Assembly (NCBI GenBank): GCA_922989275.2
Contig: OV277862.1
Coordinates: 65,299,832-65,363,831 of the forward strand
Source of the DNA: Gari tellinella
Lineage: Eukaryota > Mollusca > Bivalvia > Cardiida > Psammobiidae
Length of the DNA: 64,000 bases
Direction: 5' to 3'
This document shows, one piece after another, positions 43,965 through 55,059 of this stretch; position 1 is the stretch's first letter; every line of letters begins with the position of its first letter. Under the pieces are notes generated by a model. The model saw only the letters and a program-made list of their open reading frames with translations, ran no database searches and was not told the origin of the DNA. The translations under genes were made by a program, and so were the position numbers.

Positions 43965-44712
43965 AATATGCTCATTTTATGTAATTCACGTTGCATGTGA
44001 AGCTACTCAGACATATGTGGAGATGATTGCAGTGGCCAATCTTTTCACGACTTTAATTGGGAAAAGATTCCAGTCTCAGAACATTTATTGATCACAGAAA
44101 TGTAGAATCTGAAGTGAAGTATTAACCATTTTAAAATATGGCATTTATATATAATATGCTATTTGACATTTGTAAACAGACAGTACTTTTAAATGTTCCC
44201 TCATTGAAACACCTTTTCTCGACTTTACCTATTCAGTAAAGAAATGCTTTTCCTCTTGTAACATAATAATAAAGACCCATATATATCTTAACCTTTCTCT
44301 TACTGAATATTCTTACATAAAACTCTGCCAGCTTTAAACATCTATCAGGAAAATGTTAAATGGAATCTAAAAGAAAACCGTGCATACCTTGATTAGAATT
44401 ACAGTTCCTTCAGTATACAAGCCAAAAATTTCTCAAGTCCCAAAAATATTTTTAAAATATCAAATTTTATTAAGGTTGCAGTCATAATATTTTAGTGCTT
44501 TAAAATGTGTCAAATTACTACTTTTCGTGATACTTAAATATCTTGGTTTCTTTTTTTATGCTAGATATATGTTCTATTTTATACTAAAATAATTGTTGCT
44601 GCTTCTGAATCAATTAACTATACTTATACAATAGAACCTACATGTATAAAGCAGTCTCTCATGGAGCCTTGTAAAAAGGGTCTCTCTGAAAGAAAGATGA
44701 TTGATAGTCCCA
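43965..44712. other. No feature recognised
   Basis: AT-rich intron with no repeat family or coding signal that I can support. Confidence 0.55.
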
Positions 44713-44721
44713 TTTAAAGGT

Positions 44722-44805
44722 TGCAGCTAAATGCTGGACAAAAGTAATGCAGAAAGCTCCTGTAGGAGCTTTCTGCATTACTTTTGTCCTGCATTAAGCT
44801 GTAAT
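44722..44805. repeat. Solo E-type hairpin
   Basis: GCAGCTAAATGCTGGACAAA, inverted as TTTTGTCCTGCATTAAGCTG; tip AAGCTCCTGTAGGAGCTT. Confidence 0.8.
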
Positions 44806-45027
44806 AAGTCTTTGTAGACAATCATGATTTTGTATGGTGGCTGTACTTTAGTGCTTGTTGCACATTCTTGAAATACAGCAAATAGTTTACCACCGAAACT
44901 GGAGCACATATGCATCTAATGAGCATAAACATTTATGAGCATATTATTATACAATCCAACTTGTTTCAAGCTCCAATTCATTGAAGAGGCCTAGGGATAT
45001 TTTAAAAAAATGGACGACTATAAAATT

Positions 45028-45082
45028 ATGAGTGAGAAAATGTTGAATATGTTCATTTTACTCCCTCTTATCTGGGGCCCTG
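45028..45082. mobile_element. Family B right-end fragment
   Basis: GAGTGAGAAAATGTTGAATA ... CCCTCTTATCTGGGGCCCTG. Confidence 0.6.
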
Positions 45083-45252
45083 AATCTTCTAACTGTTGTT
45101 CATGCGAATAGTATACGGTACATAGAAGTTTAATGTATTCCGTGAACAATTCACACATTCCTCCAACAGCCCATTGCTTTCTTAATTAATGATCTCTTTG
45201 ATGAGCATAAGCCATTCTTCTTTAAACATTACACTGGAAACTTTACACAAAG

Positions 45253-45452
45253 CAGAGCTCCAGATAAGGGGAGTATTTCAAAAACTAAATTTTGTATTTC
45301 TGTTTTAAACCCTATGAGTGTCACTACTTATTAGAATCATTACTTCGAGACAACTCTAATGAGTACGGGTAGTAACACCATAGGATTTGGTGCTGAAATA
45401 AGTGAGAACATGTTGGATTTGTTCAGTTTACTCACTCTTATCTGGAACCCTG
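45253..45452. mobile_element. Family B MITE, complete
   Basis: CAGAGCTCCAGATAAGGGG to CTCTTATCTGGAACCCTG. ACAAA precedes it (with one extra G) and ACAAA follows it, a possible short target duplication. Confidence 0.85.
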
Positions 45453-45474
45453 ACAAAACTATTTTGAAATGAGG

Positions 45475-45530
45475 GGCAGAGCAGATCCTTAACAAGCCCT
45501 CTGATCAGGGTGTGCATTGTTTTTCCGAAG
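45475..45530. repeat. Family C2 remnant
   Basis: AGCAGATCCTTAACAAGCCC then TCTGATCAGGGTGTGCATTG. Confidence 0.45.
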
Positions 45531-45984
45531 TACTTTTTTGAAAAGACTATAAAACTGCTCAAATTAGTAGAACAATCAATCTGGTAGTATATTGTGTTGA
45601 CTGTTTTTATTTTTTGAAAATAAATAGGTCATATTTCAAAAGTTGTTTAGTTTCTTTGAAAATTCAGTATAGAAAGGATTAAATCTCAATGAATGCTTGC
45701 TGAAGATGTTGCCTAAGATAACATAGCTAGGACATTCTAATTAAGGTTTTCAGTGTTTGGTACGTAATTGATGTGAATAGTCCACCATGTTAAAACGCCA
45801 TGTCAGCGTAGATTAACAGGGTTTCTGCATAGCTGATTGACATTTGAAACATTTAAATATATAGCTGGGAAACCTATCAACACTGTTGTTGCCAAATGGC
45901 CAAGGTTCATTGTTTGTTCAGCTGTGGCTCTAACTGTGTGGAAAACCAGTATAATGCTGTCCGTATGTTTTGGGAGTATTTAAC

Positions 45985-46098
45985 ACAATAAAATCCTATG
46001 TTTCCAACAAAATTAATAATATGTTGTGATTTCTCGTTGAACTCTTCTGGAGAGATGATCCTAATGAGTTGTTATAACATAGAGTTTGAAGGAGACAG
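45985..46098. mobile_element. Family B variant fragment
   Basis: AATCCTATGTTTCC, then GTTGTGATTTCTCGTTGA and inverted TGAGTTGTTATAACATAG. Confidence 0.5.
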
Positions 46099-46116
46099 GG
46101 ACATTATTTTGAAGAT

Positions 46117-46330
46117 TTATCCCATTAAATATGCCTTATTGCACCACTAGTCATTTCTACACTAAGGAAAGTAGTTTCCTGAACATAAAACACAGAAGAC
46201 ATTTCCAGCATGTATCCAAATGAGAATTTAATTAAAAGCAAGTTGAAAATAAAGCAGAATGCACCTTTAGTAGCATTCTGCTTGACTTTCAACCAGCTTT
46301 AAGTGGTTTCCTGGCTTCAAATACTGCCCT
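46117..46330 (+). mobile_element. Family A MITE, diverged, upstream of exon 4
   Basis: TTATCCCATTAAATATGCC, then hairpin at 46236-46304 (TTAAAAGCAAGTTGAAAATA). It lacks a right terminus and lies about 80 bp before exon 4. Confidence 0.65.
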
Positions 46331-46408
46331 TATTTAGAGCAAGGTCAAATCCATTAAAACTACCCTATTATAGATGGATTATAACATTTGTTACTGCTGT
46401 ACTTTCAG

Positions 46409-46512
46409 AGGTGCTGACCTGTTGTCGGTAAACGCTGATGGCAACATGCCATATGACATCTGTGAAGATGATGTCGCCTTAGACTACATAGAGACAGAAA
46501 TGGCCAAAAGAG
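46409..46512 (+). CDS. PPP1R16A: PPP1R16-like exon 4 (ankyrin 3-4 boundary)
   Basis: Exon of 104 bp after acceptor TGCTGTACTTTCAG. Its first base completes Lys157, then [20 protein letters not shown] and [14 protein letters not shown] (158-191) follow, matching the PPP1R16 segment with NxDGNMPYD. The shifted acceptor two bases later would give an immediate stop, so 46409 is fixed by frame. The donor is inferred at AGAG|GTACGC (phase 1), where family similarity ends after MAKRG. It is a weak match to the consensus; without splicing the frame continues GTLTEHVQS and stops at 46566-46568. No later exon of the family was recognised up to 64000, so the next intron exceeds 17.4 kb if this model is right. 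Confidence 0.9.
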
Positions 46513-46676
46513 GTACGCTGACAGAACATGTACAGTCAAACAATAATAATAATAAAGACTTTATTTAACGAGAGAACTCATTTGAAAACATCAGTTTTCC
46601 ATGAGGCCCTAAAGGCCCTTCCAAACCTATGTGAAACATCCACTGAATGAAGATGAATAGTGATCTTTTAAGAGAG

Positions 46677-46765
46677 ATGACTGCTTAATGCAGGGCAAAA
46701 ATAATGCAGAAGGCTTCTATTGAAGCCTTCTCCATTATTTTTGTCCTGCATTAAGCTGCCACCTG
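46677..46765. repeat. Solo E-type hairpin
   Basis: GACTGCTTAATGCAGGGCAA inverted as TTTGTCCTGCATTAAGC; tip AAGGCTTCTATTGAAGCCTT, a coordinated change from GCTCC. Confidence 0.8.
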
Positions 46766-46816
46766 TTTAACATACTTCTAATGTCAATTTGGTTTATAGA
46801 GTAGGCTCAGTTATTT

Positions 46817-46997
46817 AGGGCCCGAGATAAGTGAGTAAATTGAACAAATCCAACATTTTCTCACTTGTTTTGGACCAAATCCTATGATGTGACTACTCAT
46901 TAGAATCGTCTCTTCCTAATGAGTAGTGACACCATGAGGTTTAATGAAGAAATAAAGACTCTAGTTTTTGAAATACTCCCCTCATCTGGAGCTCTGG
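46817..46997. mobile_element. Family B MITE
   Basis: TAGGGCCCGAGATAAGTGAG to CCCTCATCTGGAGCTCTG; tip region shortened. Confidence 0.8.
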
Positions 46998-47171
46998 TTA
47001 TTATTCAGGTTTGACTGTACTGTGTGTTCAGTCCTAGTCAGGAATGTTACATTTACCAAGCAACTCATAACCATAGTTCAAAACGTATAGTTGAACTTTT
47101 GTACTTTGCATGTACAATGGCAACTTAGCCCTTAAATTCGTACCTAATAGAAATTGCAAGTTGGCAACCAG

Positions 47172-47276
47172 CTGAGTTTAAAGCAAGTTACTGCATAATG
47201 AAATATGAAAGAAAACCAGAAAGCTCCTATAGCTCTCTTACTTACTGTCAGCTTTGAGTAGGCTGCCCCCCTGTAT
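47172..47276. repeat. E-type hairpin, heavily decayed
   Basis: GTTTAAAGCAAGTTACTGC, AACCAGAAAGCTCCTATAGC, then GTAGGCTGCCCCCCTG. Confidence 0.35.
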
Positions 47277-47279
47277 TCA

Positions 47280-47472
47280 CAGGGCTCCAGATAAGGGGTA
47301 GTTTTCTGAACAAATTCAACATTTTCTCACTCATTTCAGCACCAAACCTTATGGTGTTACTACTCATTAGAATCGTCTCGAAGAGACGATTCTGATGAGT
47401 AGTGACACCATAAGGTTTAATGCAGAAATAAAGATTTTAGATTTTGAAAAACTACTCTTATCTGGAGCCCTG
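47280..47472. mobile_element. Family B MITE, complete, near-perfect hairpin
   Basis: CAGGGCTCCAGATAAGGGG to CTCTTATCTGGAGCCCTG. ATTCA occurs directly on both sides, a candidate 5 bp target duplication. Palindrome near 47341-47419. Confidence 0.9.
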
Positions 47473-47514
47473 ATTCAACATCATCATTGAATTTTCCTAT
47501 GTGGTGGGTATGCC

Positions 47515-47985
47515 CTTGCGGAAAAAAAACGCAGCTCTAGATATACGCAGCTTTAACGCAACTTTTACGTAGCTTTTACGAGCCTCAAAATACGCACCTC
47601 AAGTCATAGCTGCGTATTTGTTAAAAAAAATTGAAAATTGATAAAAAGGCTCGTTTTTAGCTAACTTAAAATACGCAGCTTTGAAAAAGTGTCGTATTAG
47701 TGTCGTATTAAACTTTTTTAATGCAAAAGGCTCGTATTCTTTGAAATTAGAAAAGGAGTAAGTGTCGTATTTAACTTTATCACTGCAAAAGGCTCGTATT
47801 CTTTTAAATCAGAAAACGCAACTTTGAAAAAGGCACGTATTTACTTTTCTGACAATAATAAAGCTGCGTTTTTTCCCCATTTATGTTATGTCCATAACAA
47901 AGGCAGTCAAAAGTTAAATACGCAACTAATACGTACCTTTTTTTAAGGCACGTATTTAGATTTTTCAATTTAAAATAATATTAAT
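47515..47985. repeat. Word-array element 1 (GCTCGTATTT / ACGCAGCTTT)
   Basis: Dozens of short words such as AAAACGCAGCT, AAATACGCAGCT, GGCTCGTATT, GGCACGTATTT and GTGTCGTATTA occur every 15-30 bp. No clear terminal inverted repeat. Related in vocabulary to 55060-55680. Confidence 0.7.
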
Positions 47986-48327
47986 GCCTTTTAAAAAATG
48001 TGGCAAAGTTTGAGTCTTGGATAGGATTTTTTATATAATTCCGTGGATAGGAGGAACGTGCCTGACAATATCTTTAACTTTCTGTAACGTTAGTATTGTC
48101 TAAAGGACACATTTTAACTCAGTGACAACATAGGGTTTCTATAACTAAAGGGTATAGGGTAACCCATGTAACTGCAGCTGCAGCGATGACTGAAGAAGCA
48201 CAGAAAATGAATATATTTCGAACTGAGGGACATTAAAATAAGTAAGGGATGTAATCAATTTTGCTTTACGTTTTTTGAAAAAATTATTTTCTTCAAAGTT
48301 TTACTATAATTCCCAGGTTGTTGGGGG

Positions 48328-48389
48328 TTTTTTTTTTTTTTTTTTTTTTGGGGGGGGGGGGGGGGGTGGGGGGGGGGTGGGGTGGGGTG
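48328..48389 (+). repeat. Poly-T(22)/poly-G tract
   Basis: A run of 22 T is followed by 17 G, T, 10 G, T, 4 G, T, 4 G. It is the most biased stretch in the window and meets the run pattern for a G-quadruplex on the + strand. Open frames across it encode only poly-Phe/poly-Gly or poly-Pro. Confidence 0.95.
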
Positions 48390-48399
48390 CTGTCCACAT

Positions 48400-49600
48400 A
48401 TAATACCCAAACCGGAACCGCTTTTTGTGATGATGTAAGCAGATTGCACACGCTATATCAAGCCGTTTTTAGGCTTCTGGAAACATGGGTAGGTTCTGAT
48501 GAATGAGAATCAAGCATATTTTGTGAAAAATAACAAAAAAAAATTTCTATGGAAATCAAGATTTTTTTACAAGTCCATAGTCGATTCTGTCAAAATATCT
48601 GGTTCTAGATTCAAATGTTTAGACTAAAGAGAGGCTGATATACGTTGCCATTTGTATTTTCATTTTTAACGCCGAGTTCTGAAAGACGATAGGCCTATAT
48701 CGAACATTCAACAATGAATTCAACAAACCAATTGCACTTACTTCAGTTCGCGTATTTTACAAACAGAGACTTTGTTGCAAGTTTGACCCAATTTCCTAAG
48801 AAACCAAAGGTGTTTATGTACTAGGATTTCGGAGAAAAATGATGCATCGGCTATTGAAAAACGATTCATAATCAAATCTTCTTTTTTACTGTCTGTAACA
48901 ATCGAAAATATTTCTGTGGGGAAATTTTCGTAGACCAAATTTTGTTGTCGCTAATTAATGTCTATTAAAATTTGGATAACAAATGAAATAAATTTAAAAT
49001 AATAGTTTATAACCCTTTTCTTTTTATTAAAATCATGATCCATACAAACAAATCAGTTGTTCCTCTTATTCTAAAAGAGGTTAATAATTTTCATTGTCGT
49101 AACTCGGACGTTTTATGACCATACTACAACGGTAACCTCCCTTGCAACAAGAAACGAGTACTGATGGGTGAAGATATATTTTCGGCTAAGAATATGATGT
49201 TTTCTCATTTTCAAAAATATTTACAGAGTTTCGAATGCTTTTGTAATTAAATCTAGTCTGAATCCGGGTTCTCTATAATTGGGAGCTGCGGTTATATCTC
49301 CAGCTGAATACTTGCGCGCGCACATATTCAGATTCATCCAATCAAATCGCATTATTACCAGCGGTACTTTTGAAGCATTGAAATGGGATCTCAGCGACGC
49401 TCGTAGAAAAAAACCAAAGCCACACCAGCAGGTAAGCATATTTAAATGATAAATTGATGAATTCTACATAACTAGACCTTCTAAAATGTTGATAAATCAT
49501 TTAAATCTATTCATAAGACTTCGTCGACGTATAAATGTAACTTGAAATGCCTATTAACGCGACGTCGATATACCGATTATGGCAGCCATTTTGAAGGCGA
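48400..49600. other. No gene recognised
   Basis: AT-rich sequence without families A-D. The open frames at 48738 and 49221 (- strand) show no recognisable similarity. Confidence 0.5.
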
Positions 49601-50295
49601 TACGCTAATTCAAAATGATCATACAGATTCTTCCTTTATACAGTTTTACATTATAAGAATTATTAACGAATGTTAGTCAACAATAATCGGAAGGCCCTAT
49701 AAATGTTTACAACATTAACATATTAAAATAGGACGGTCCGTAATGGAAAGTCGCCATGGTTTATTTATATGAAGTCCCTGAGAGTGATACCTTCTCCCAT
49801 CGAAATTTCTAAATATATTTGCACCAGAGTAAGTTTCGTGGCAAAAGACGATCGCTTTTATTGCTTAATCAATTCAATTTTATTTTAAAGAAGTTTTTGT
49901 AAACTTATTGTGTAAAGCCTACGGAAATAAGTCATTGTAGATCTAATTTCTTTGCAACGAGAACGAACATTCTCATTTGTGTACGATTTTATTTTTTGAA
50001 TTATTTGTATGATTATATAATGCAGTGATCATTTAAAAATCTGAAGGGTGTGTCCTGGGAATGAACATTTTGCAAATGATTATTTCCCTTGGACTTAACA
50101 TTGGAGTTTTCAGAGATCTATTAAAAATATAAACAAAGGCCATGGGACTCATAAGTGTCCTAATTTCTTGACAAATGACCCATGGCAATTTTTATGAGTG
50201 TAAGCAACTGTAGGCAAAATTATCACTGGCATATGAATCAGGATATAGTTCATACAAATATTAATTGCTTAACATATTCTATTTTGTTTTCTTTG

Positions 50296-50492
50296 TAGAT
50301 TTTTTAGCGGCTGCCACCTACAAGATAGACAGTGGAATCCCGCAGGGTTATGTTTTGGGCCTAATCTTCTTCTCCATTAATAAGAGGAACAGATCAGACA
50401 AGGATTTGAAGGAACAATGATGGCAGCCTTACCGATAATGTCAGCTGGAGCATAATCTCAGCATTGCTAATGTCCAAAGAGAAAGTGGCAGG
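50296..50492 (+). pseudogene. Reverse-transcriptase motif fragment, copy 1
   Basis: After TTTTCTTTGTAG the + frame reads DSGIPQGYVLGLIFFSI, close to the non-LTR reverse-transcriptase motif SGxPQGSVLGPxLFxxYIND (known family signature). The conserved YIND and the later FADD box are missing and frames are broken, so this is a decayed fragment only. Confidence 0.6.
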
Positions 50493-51236
50493 TAAATATT
50501 TAAATCGTATACCGGTACACTAATGTCACCGAGTAGAACACAACACATGGGAGAGCTGTGATGTGGCACACAAGGTGTGTGTGTGTTATTTAAAAGCGAC
50601 AAAGAGATACACATAATGAGTCGAAACAAATATTTTGTCTTTTATAGAACTGATTAGTGGTAATTTATACTATATCACATGGAATGCAGCAATCATAAAA
50701 TTTATCAATGATTTCCTGCATTTTGTGCGATAGTATTACACAAATTCAAAATGGTCTATACTCTATAGACATACAAATAATTCCTTTATAAGTTTTACAG
50801 ATTAAGAATTATAAATGAATGTTAAAAGAGGGTCTTTACAAGCCAAAGGCTTATTCTCGACCAGACGTCAAAGGTAAATTTAAGTCATCAATAACCGGTA
50901 CAAATGTTTACAAGTGGAGAAAGAATATTTTGTAAATTCGTAGCAACGAGTACGGACATTCTCGTTTCGTGACAATTTTTTTAAAAACTATGTAGAACTA
51001 TATAATGCAGTGATAATTTAAAAATCTGAAGGGTGTGTCCTGGGAATGCACATTTTGTAAATGATTATTTCCCTGGGACTAAACATTGGGAGTTTTCAGA
51101 AATCCAAAAATAATTTCTTGACAAATGAGTTCATGGCAATTTTAATGAGCAAAAGACTCGGAGCTGTAGGCAAAATTCATCACTAGCATATGATATAGTT
51201 CATAAAAATATTCATTGCTTAATATATTCAATTTTG

Positions 51237-51433
51237 TAGATTTTTTAGGGGGTGTCGTTACAAGATAGACAGTGGCATCCCTCAGGGTTATGTTCTGGGC
51301 CTAATCTTCTTCTCCATATCAGAAATAAGAGGAACAGATCAGACAAAAATCTTGTCAGACAAGGAACAATGGTGGCAGCTTTACCGATAATTTCAGCTGG
51401 AGCATTGCTAATGTCCAAAGAGAAAGCCACAGG
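51237..51433 (+). pseudogene. Reverse-transcriptase motif fragment, copy 2
   Basis: CRYKIDSGIPQGYVLGLIFF then SISEIRGTDQTK. Same segment as copy 1, about 940 bp downstream and slightly better preserved. Another frame of the same DNA (51252-51533) encodes QGTMVAALPIISAGALLMSK, which I judge a shadow. The segment ends at a GTAAATATT that looks like a splice donor. Confidence 0.6.
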
Positions 51434-53502
51434 TAAATATTTAAATCATAAACCGGTGATACCAATGTCACCGTGTAGAATGCAATACATGGGAGATCGA
51501 GCTGTGATGTGGCACACGGGGTGTATGTGTTAAAGCAACAAAAGTAGACACTGGATGTGTTAAACAAATATTTTGTCTTTTAGTGGTAAATACCATATAT
51601 CGCATGGAATGCAGCAATAATTTATCAATGATTTCTGCATTTCGCGCAATATAGTATTACACTTATTCAAATGGTCTATAGACATACAGATACCTTATAT
51701 AGTTTTACAGAATAAGAATTATTAACCAATGTTTAAATCAACAATAACCGGTATAAATGTTTACAACATAAACATAATGGAACCGTAATTTACAGTCGCC
51801 ATGGTTTATTTAGTTGAAGCTGAAACAGTCTACCATCGAAATTTCTAAATATATTTGCAACAGTGTAAGTTTTGTATCAAAAATTGAAAATATGATCGTG
51901 TTTATTGCTACATCAATATACAAATTTTTTTTATTTTAAAGAAGTTCGTGTAAAGTTTTGAGTGCGGAAATAATTTTTTTGTAATTTGATTGCAACAAAT
52001 ATGGACCATTTCAGAAATTCTCATTTAAGGACGATCTTTTTCAGCTATTGTGATCGCCCTGTCTGTCATCCGTCCATCATCAATTTTTTCTTTAAAGATC
52101 AAGTTCTTGTTAACCACTGGGCCAATTTCATCAAAACTTCATGGGATTGTTCATTGTAGGGTACTCTCTCAGACTGATTCAAATATAGGTCATCAAATTG
52201 AAATTGTGGTTGCCATGGCAACCAATTGAAAAAACTTTAAAGATCTTCTAGTAAAAAACTACTGGTCCGAATTGAATTTTTTTAACACCAAATGTGCCAT
52301 TGGTGACCCATGATCAGTCTTAAAATAATTTTCCTGTTAAAAAAAAACATGGCAGCTAGTGGGTGGGGGCAGGTATTCCTAATATGGCTATAAAGTGAAA
52401 ACTTGAAAAATCTCCTCGTCTGAAACCTATGGTCTGATTTGAAAGCAATTTCACGCAAGTGATCCGTGGGTGACCCTCTACCAGATTTCTTAAAATAATT
52501 TTGATATAAAAAAAAAAAACATGGCTGCCAGTGGGTGGGGCACATTTTCCTTATCGTACCGTATAGTGAAAACTTTAAAAATCTTCTGTGAAACTACTGA
52601 TCCAAATTGAAAGTAATTTTTCCAAAGTGATCCATTTATAACACTCTACCAGATTTTTAAAAATCATTTTGTTATTTTTGAAATCATGGCCACCAGTGGG
52701 TGGGGCAAGTTTTTCTTATATTTCTCTTTAAAAAATATTTTTCTCTGAAACTATTGGTCTGATTTAAGAATATTTTTACACAAATAATGATTCATGGGTG
52801 ACCCTTTGCCAGTTTTCTTAAAAATATTGTGACTGTCCTAGCTCAAACATGGCCGCCAGTGGGTGGGGGTAAATATATTGATGATGGCTTATAGTGAAAA
52901 CTTGACCATTACTCATAACTGGTTCATTACCATGACCGTATCCATGGGTACCAGGTGAGCAATTTAGGGCCGCATGCGGCTAATGTTAAAATGATTTTCT
53001 TATCTTAAAAAATATGGCCGCCAGTGGGTGGGGATGATTTTCCTTAAATGGCAATATAGAGAAAACTGCTTGTCTGAAACCACTAGCTGGTCCGATTTGG
53101 AAGTAATTTCACAAAAATGATCTTTTGGTGACCCTCTACCTGAGATTTCATAAAATAATTTTGTAAATTAAAAAACATGGCCGCCAGTTGGTGGGGCAAG
53201 TTTTCTTTATATTATTGTATAGAAAAAACTTTAAAAATCTTCTTCTCTGAAACAACTTTTCCAAATTGAAAATAATTTTACACAAATGATCCATTGATGC
53301 CCCTCAGCCAGATTTTTGAAAATTACTTTGTTATCTTAAAAAAATATGGCCACCAGTGGATTGGGATAATTTCCTTAAATGGCAATATAGAGAAAACTTC
53401 AAAAAATCTTCTTGTCTGAAACCTAGTCCAATTTGGAAGTAATTTCATACAAATGATCTTTTGATGACCCTCTACCAGATTTCTCGAAATATATTTGTTA
53501 TC

Positions 53503-53719
53503 TTAACCCCTTCACTCCCATGACGTCATCAATTTAAAGCAATTGTCGTCTGCTTTTATTTCTAAAATTAAATATTTAGTTATTTTGACTGACGAAATAT
53601 TGAAAGGAGTGTAAAACAGTTTGTATCCTGATCAGACACCACATTACGCGGCGTCTTATCAGGATCCAAACTGTTTTCAAATTACTAGTGTACTCGGGGT
53701 GAGGCAGGGAAGGGGTTAA
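53503..53719. mobile_element. Family C1 element inserted in the tandem array
   Basis: TTAACCCCTTCACTCCCATG to AGGCAGGGAAGGGGTTAA with TTAA on both sides; C1 palindrome at 53611-53677. Removing it restores the array period (381 - 213 = 168 bp). Confidence 0.9.
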
Positions 53720-53747
53720 AAAACATGGCCACCAGTTGGTGGGGCAA

Positions 53748-53873
53748 GTGTTCCTTGTATTACTGAATAGGAAATATTTAAAAATCTTTTTCTCTGAAAA
53801 TACTTAAAATAGTGTTCCTTGTATTACTGAATAGGAAATATTTAAAAATCTTTTTCTCTGAAAATACTTAAAA
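53748..53873. repeat. 63 bp tandem duplication
   Basis: GTGTTCCTTGTATTACTGAA through AAAATACTTAAAAT is present twice in succession within one array unit. Confidence 0.9.
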
Positions 53874-54500
53874 TAATTTTACAGAAATGATTTCGATTTT
53901 GGTGACCCTTTGCCAGTTTTCTTCAAATAAATTTTCCTACCTCAAACAACATGGCCGCCAGTGGGTGGGGGTGAATTTAACCTATGATGGCTAAAAGATA
54001 AGTCACTTATTAAGTGAAAATGATTACTGTTCCAAATTGAAAGTAGTTGTTTTTACAAATGATCCATTGGTGAACCTCTACCAGATTTCTTCAAATAATT
54101 TTGCTCGCTTAAAAACATGAAATCACCATGACCATAACCAATACCATGTGTACGAGATGAGCGATTTAGGGCTGCATTTGGCTCTTGTTAAAAAATATAT
54201 TTAGGACCAAATTATTATAAAAGCAGTGATAATTCAAGAATCAGAATGGTGTGTCCTGAGAATGCACATTTTGTAAATGATTATTTCCCTGGGACTGAAC
54301 ATCGAGTTTTCAGATCTATTAACATATTTATACACAAAGGCCATGAGACTCAAACTGTCATAATTTCTTGACAGTATGAGTCCATGGCAATTTTTAATGA
54401 GTGTAATACTCGGACCTGTAGGCAAAATTCATCACTGGCATATGATATATTTCATAAAAATATTTATTGCCTAATATATTCAATTTTGTTTTCTTTGTAG

Positions 54501-54630
54501 ATTTGTTCGGGGCTGCTATTTTACAAGATAGGCATCTTGGCATCCCTCAGGGTGGTGTTCTGGGCCTGACCTTCATAAATAAGAGGAACAGATCGGACAA
54601 AATTCTTGCCAGACAAGGAATATAATGGCA
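54501..54630 (+). pseudogene. Reverse-transcriptase motif fragment, copy 3
   Basis: GIPQGGVLGLTFINKRNRSD after TTTTCTTTGTAG; more diverged, with a deletion of the FFSIS portion. Confidence 0.5.
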
Positions 54631-55059
54631 GATTTACAGATAACATCCACATCTGTGTGAATGAGTCGATCAACCTTGAAGTAGTATGCAAATCCAGTGA
54701 TTAGGACTATTTTGACTGTAAATGGAACTTCTGGATATCCTGTTTTAGTTATAAATACGTGGTCAATTACTTGACAATATGATAAATTAAATTACAATAT
54801 CTTGTCAGAAGTCTCAATTATATAACAATAATTTTTAAAGGTAATTAAACACAGAAAGAAATCCATTTTTAATGCCATTTAAGAAGATACCTGGTACATG
54901 ATGTTATTTATTAACTGCTGTGCACTTGTTAATAAAATTTTGTTAACTTATTCAGATTTCTGTAATATTTTCAATCATTTTAAGGTTGAAGAATTGTTTT
55001 ACCATAGACATTTGCAAAACATCCTTTGAATGAAAAATATGTAACTTTAACAACAAAAA

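Larger units (their letters stand above)
52260..54120. repeat. Tandem array, about 9 units of 165 bp
   Basis: CATGGCCGCCAGTGGGTGGG variants occur at about 52350, 52518, 52685, 52849, 53014, 53178, 53346, 53727 and 53951. Each is followed by AAAATCTTCT.TCTGAAAC, a TCCAAATTGAAAGTAATTTT variant and TGACCCTCTACCAGATTT. The longer last spacings are explained by a 213 bp insertion and a 63 bp duplication. Confidence 0.9.
52030..54195. mobile_element. 2.2 kb insertion carrying a tandem array
   Basis: Starts GCTATTGTGATCGCCCTGTC and ends GAGCGATTTAGGGCTGC then TTGGCTCTTGTTAAAAAA. Both ends look like repeats common in bivalves. Host sequence ATTTAAGGACGAT (left) and ATTTAGGACCAAAT (right) suggests an imperfect long target duplication and, with the A-rich end, a retroposition-like insertion (inference). 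Confidence 0.6.
49610..54660 (+). repeat. About three tandem copies of a 0.9-1.1 kb unit
   Basis: Landmarks recur in order: TTCAAAATGATCATACAG / TTCAAAATGGTCTATA / ATTCAAATGGTCTATAG (49610, 50745, 51665), TCGAAATTTCTAAATATATT (49800, 51835), AAAATCTGAAGGGTGTGTCC (50036, 51021) with its variant near 54236, and the PQG segment at 50336, 51277 and 54540. The third copy is interrupted by the array-bearing insertion at 52030-54195. Confidence 0.8.

Noticed and set aside
48255..48506. Open frames over the T/G tract encoding poly-Pro/Lys or poly-Gly/Phe
   Set aside because: Low-complexity artefacts of a homopolymer tract.
51252..51533. 93-codon frame with a hydrophobic stretch (MVAALPIISAGALLMSK)
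   Set aside because: It overlaps the reverse-transcriptase-like frame of a decayed, triplicated repeat and recurs only as part of it.
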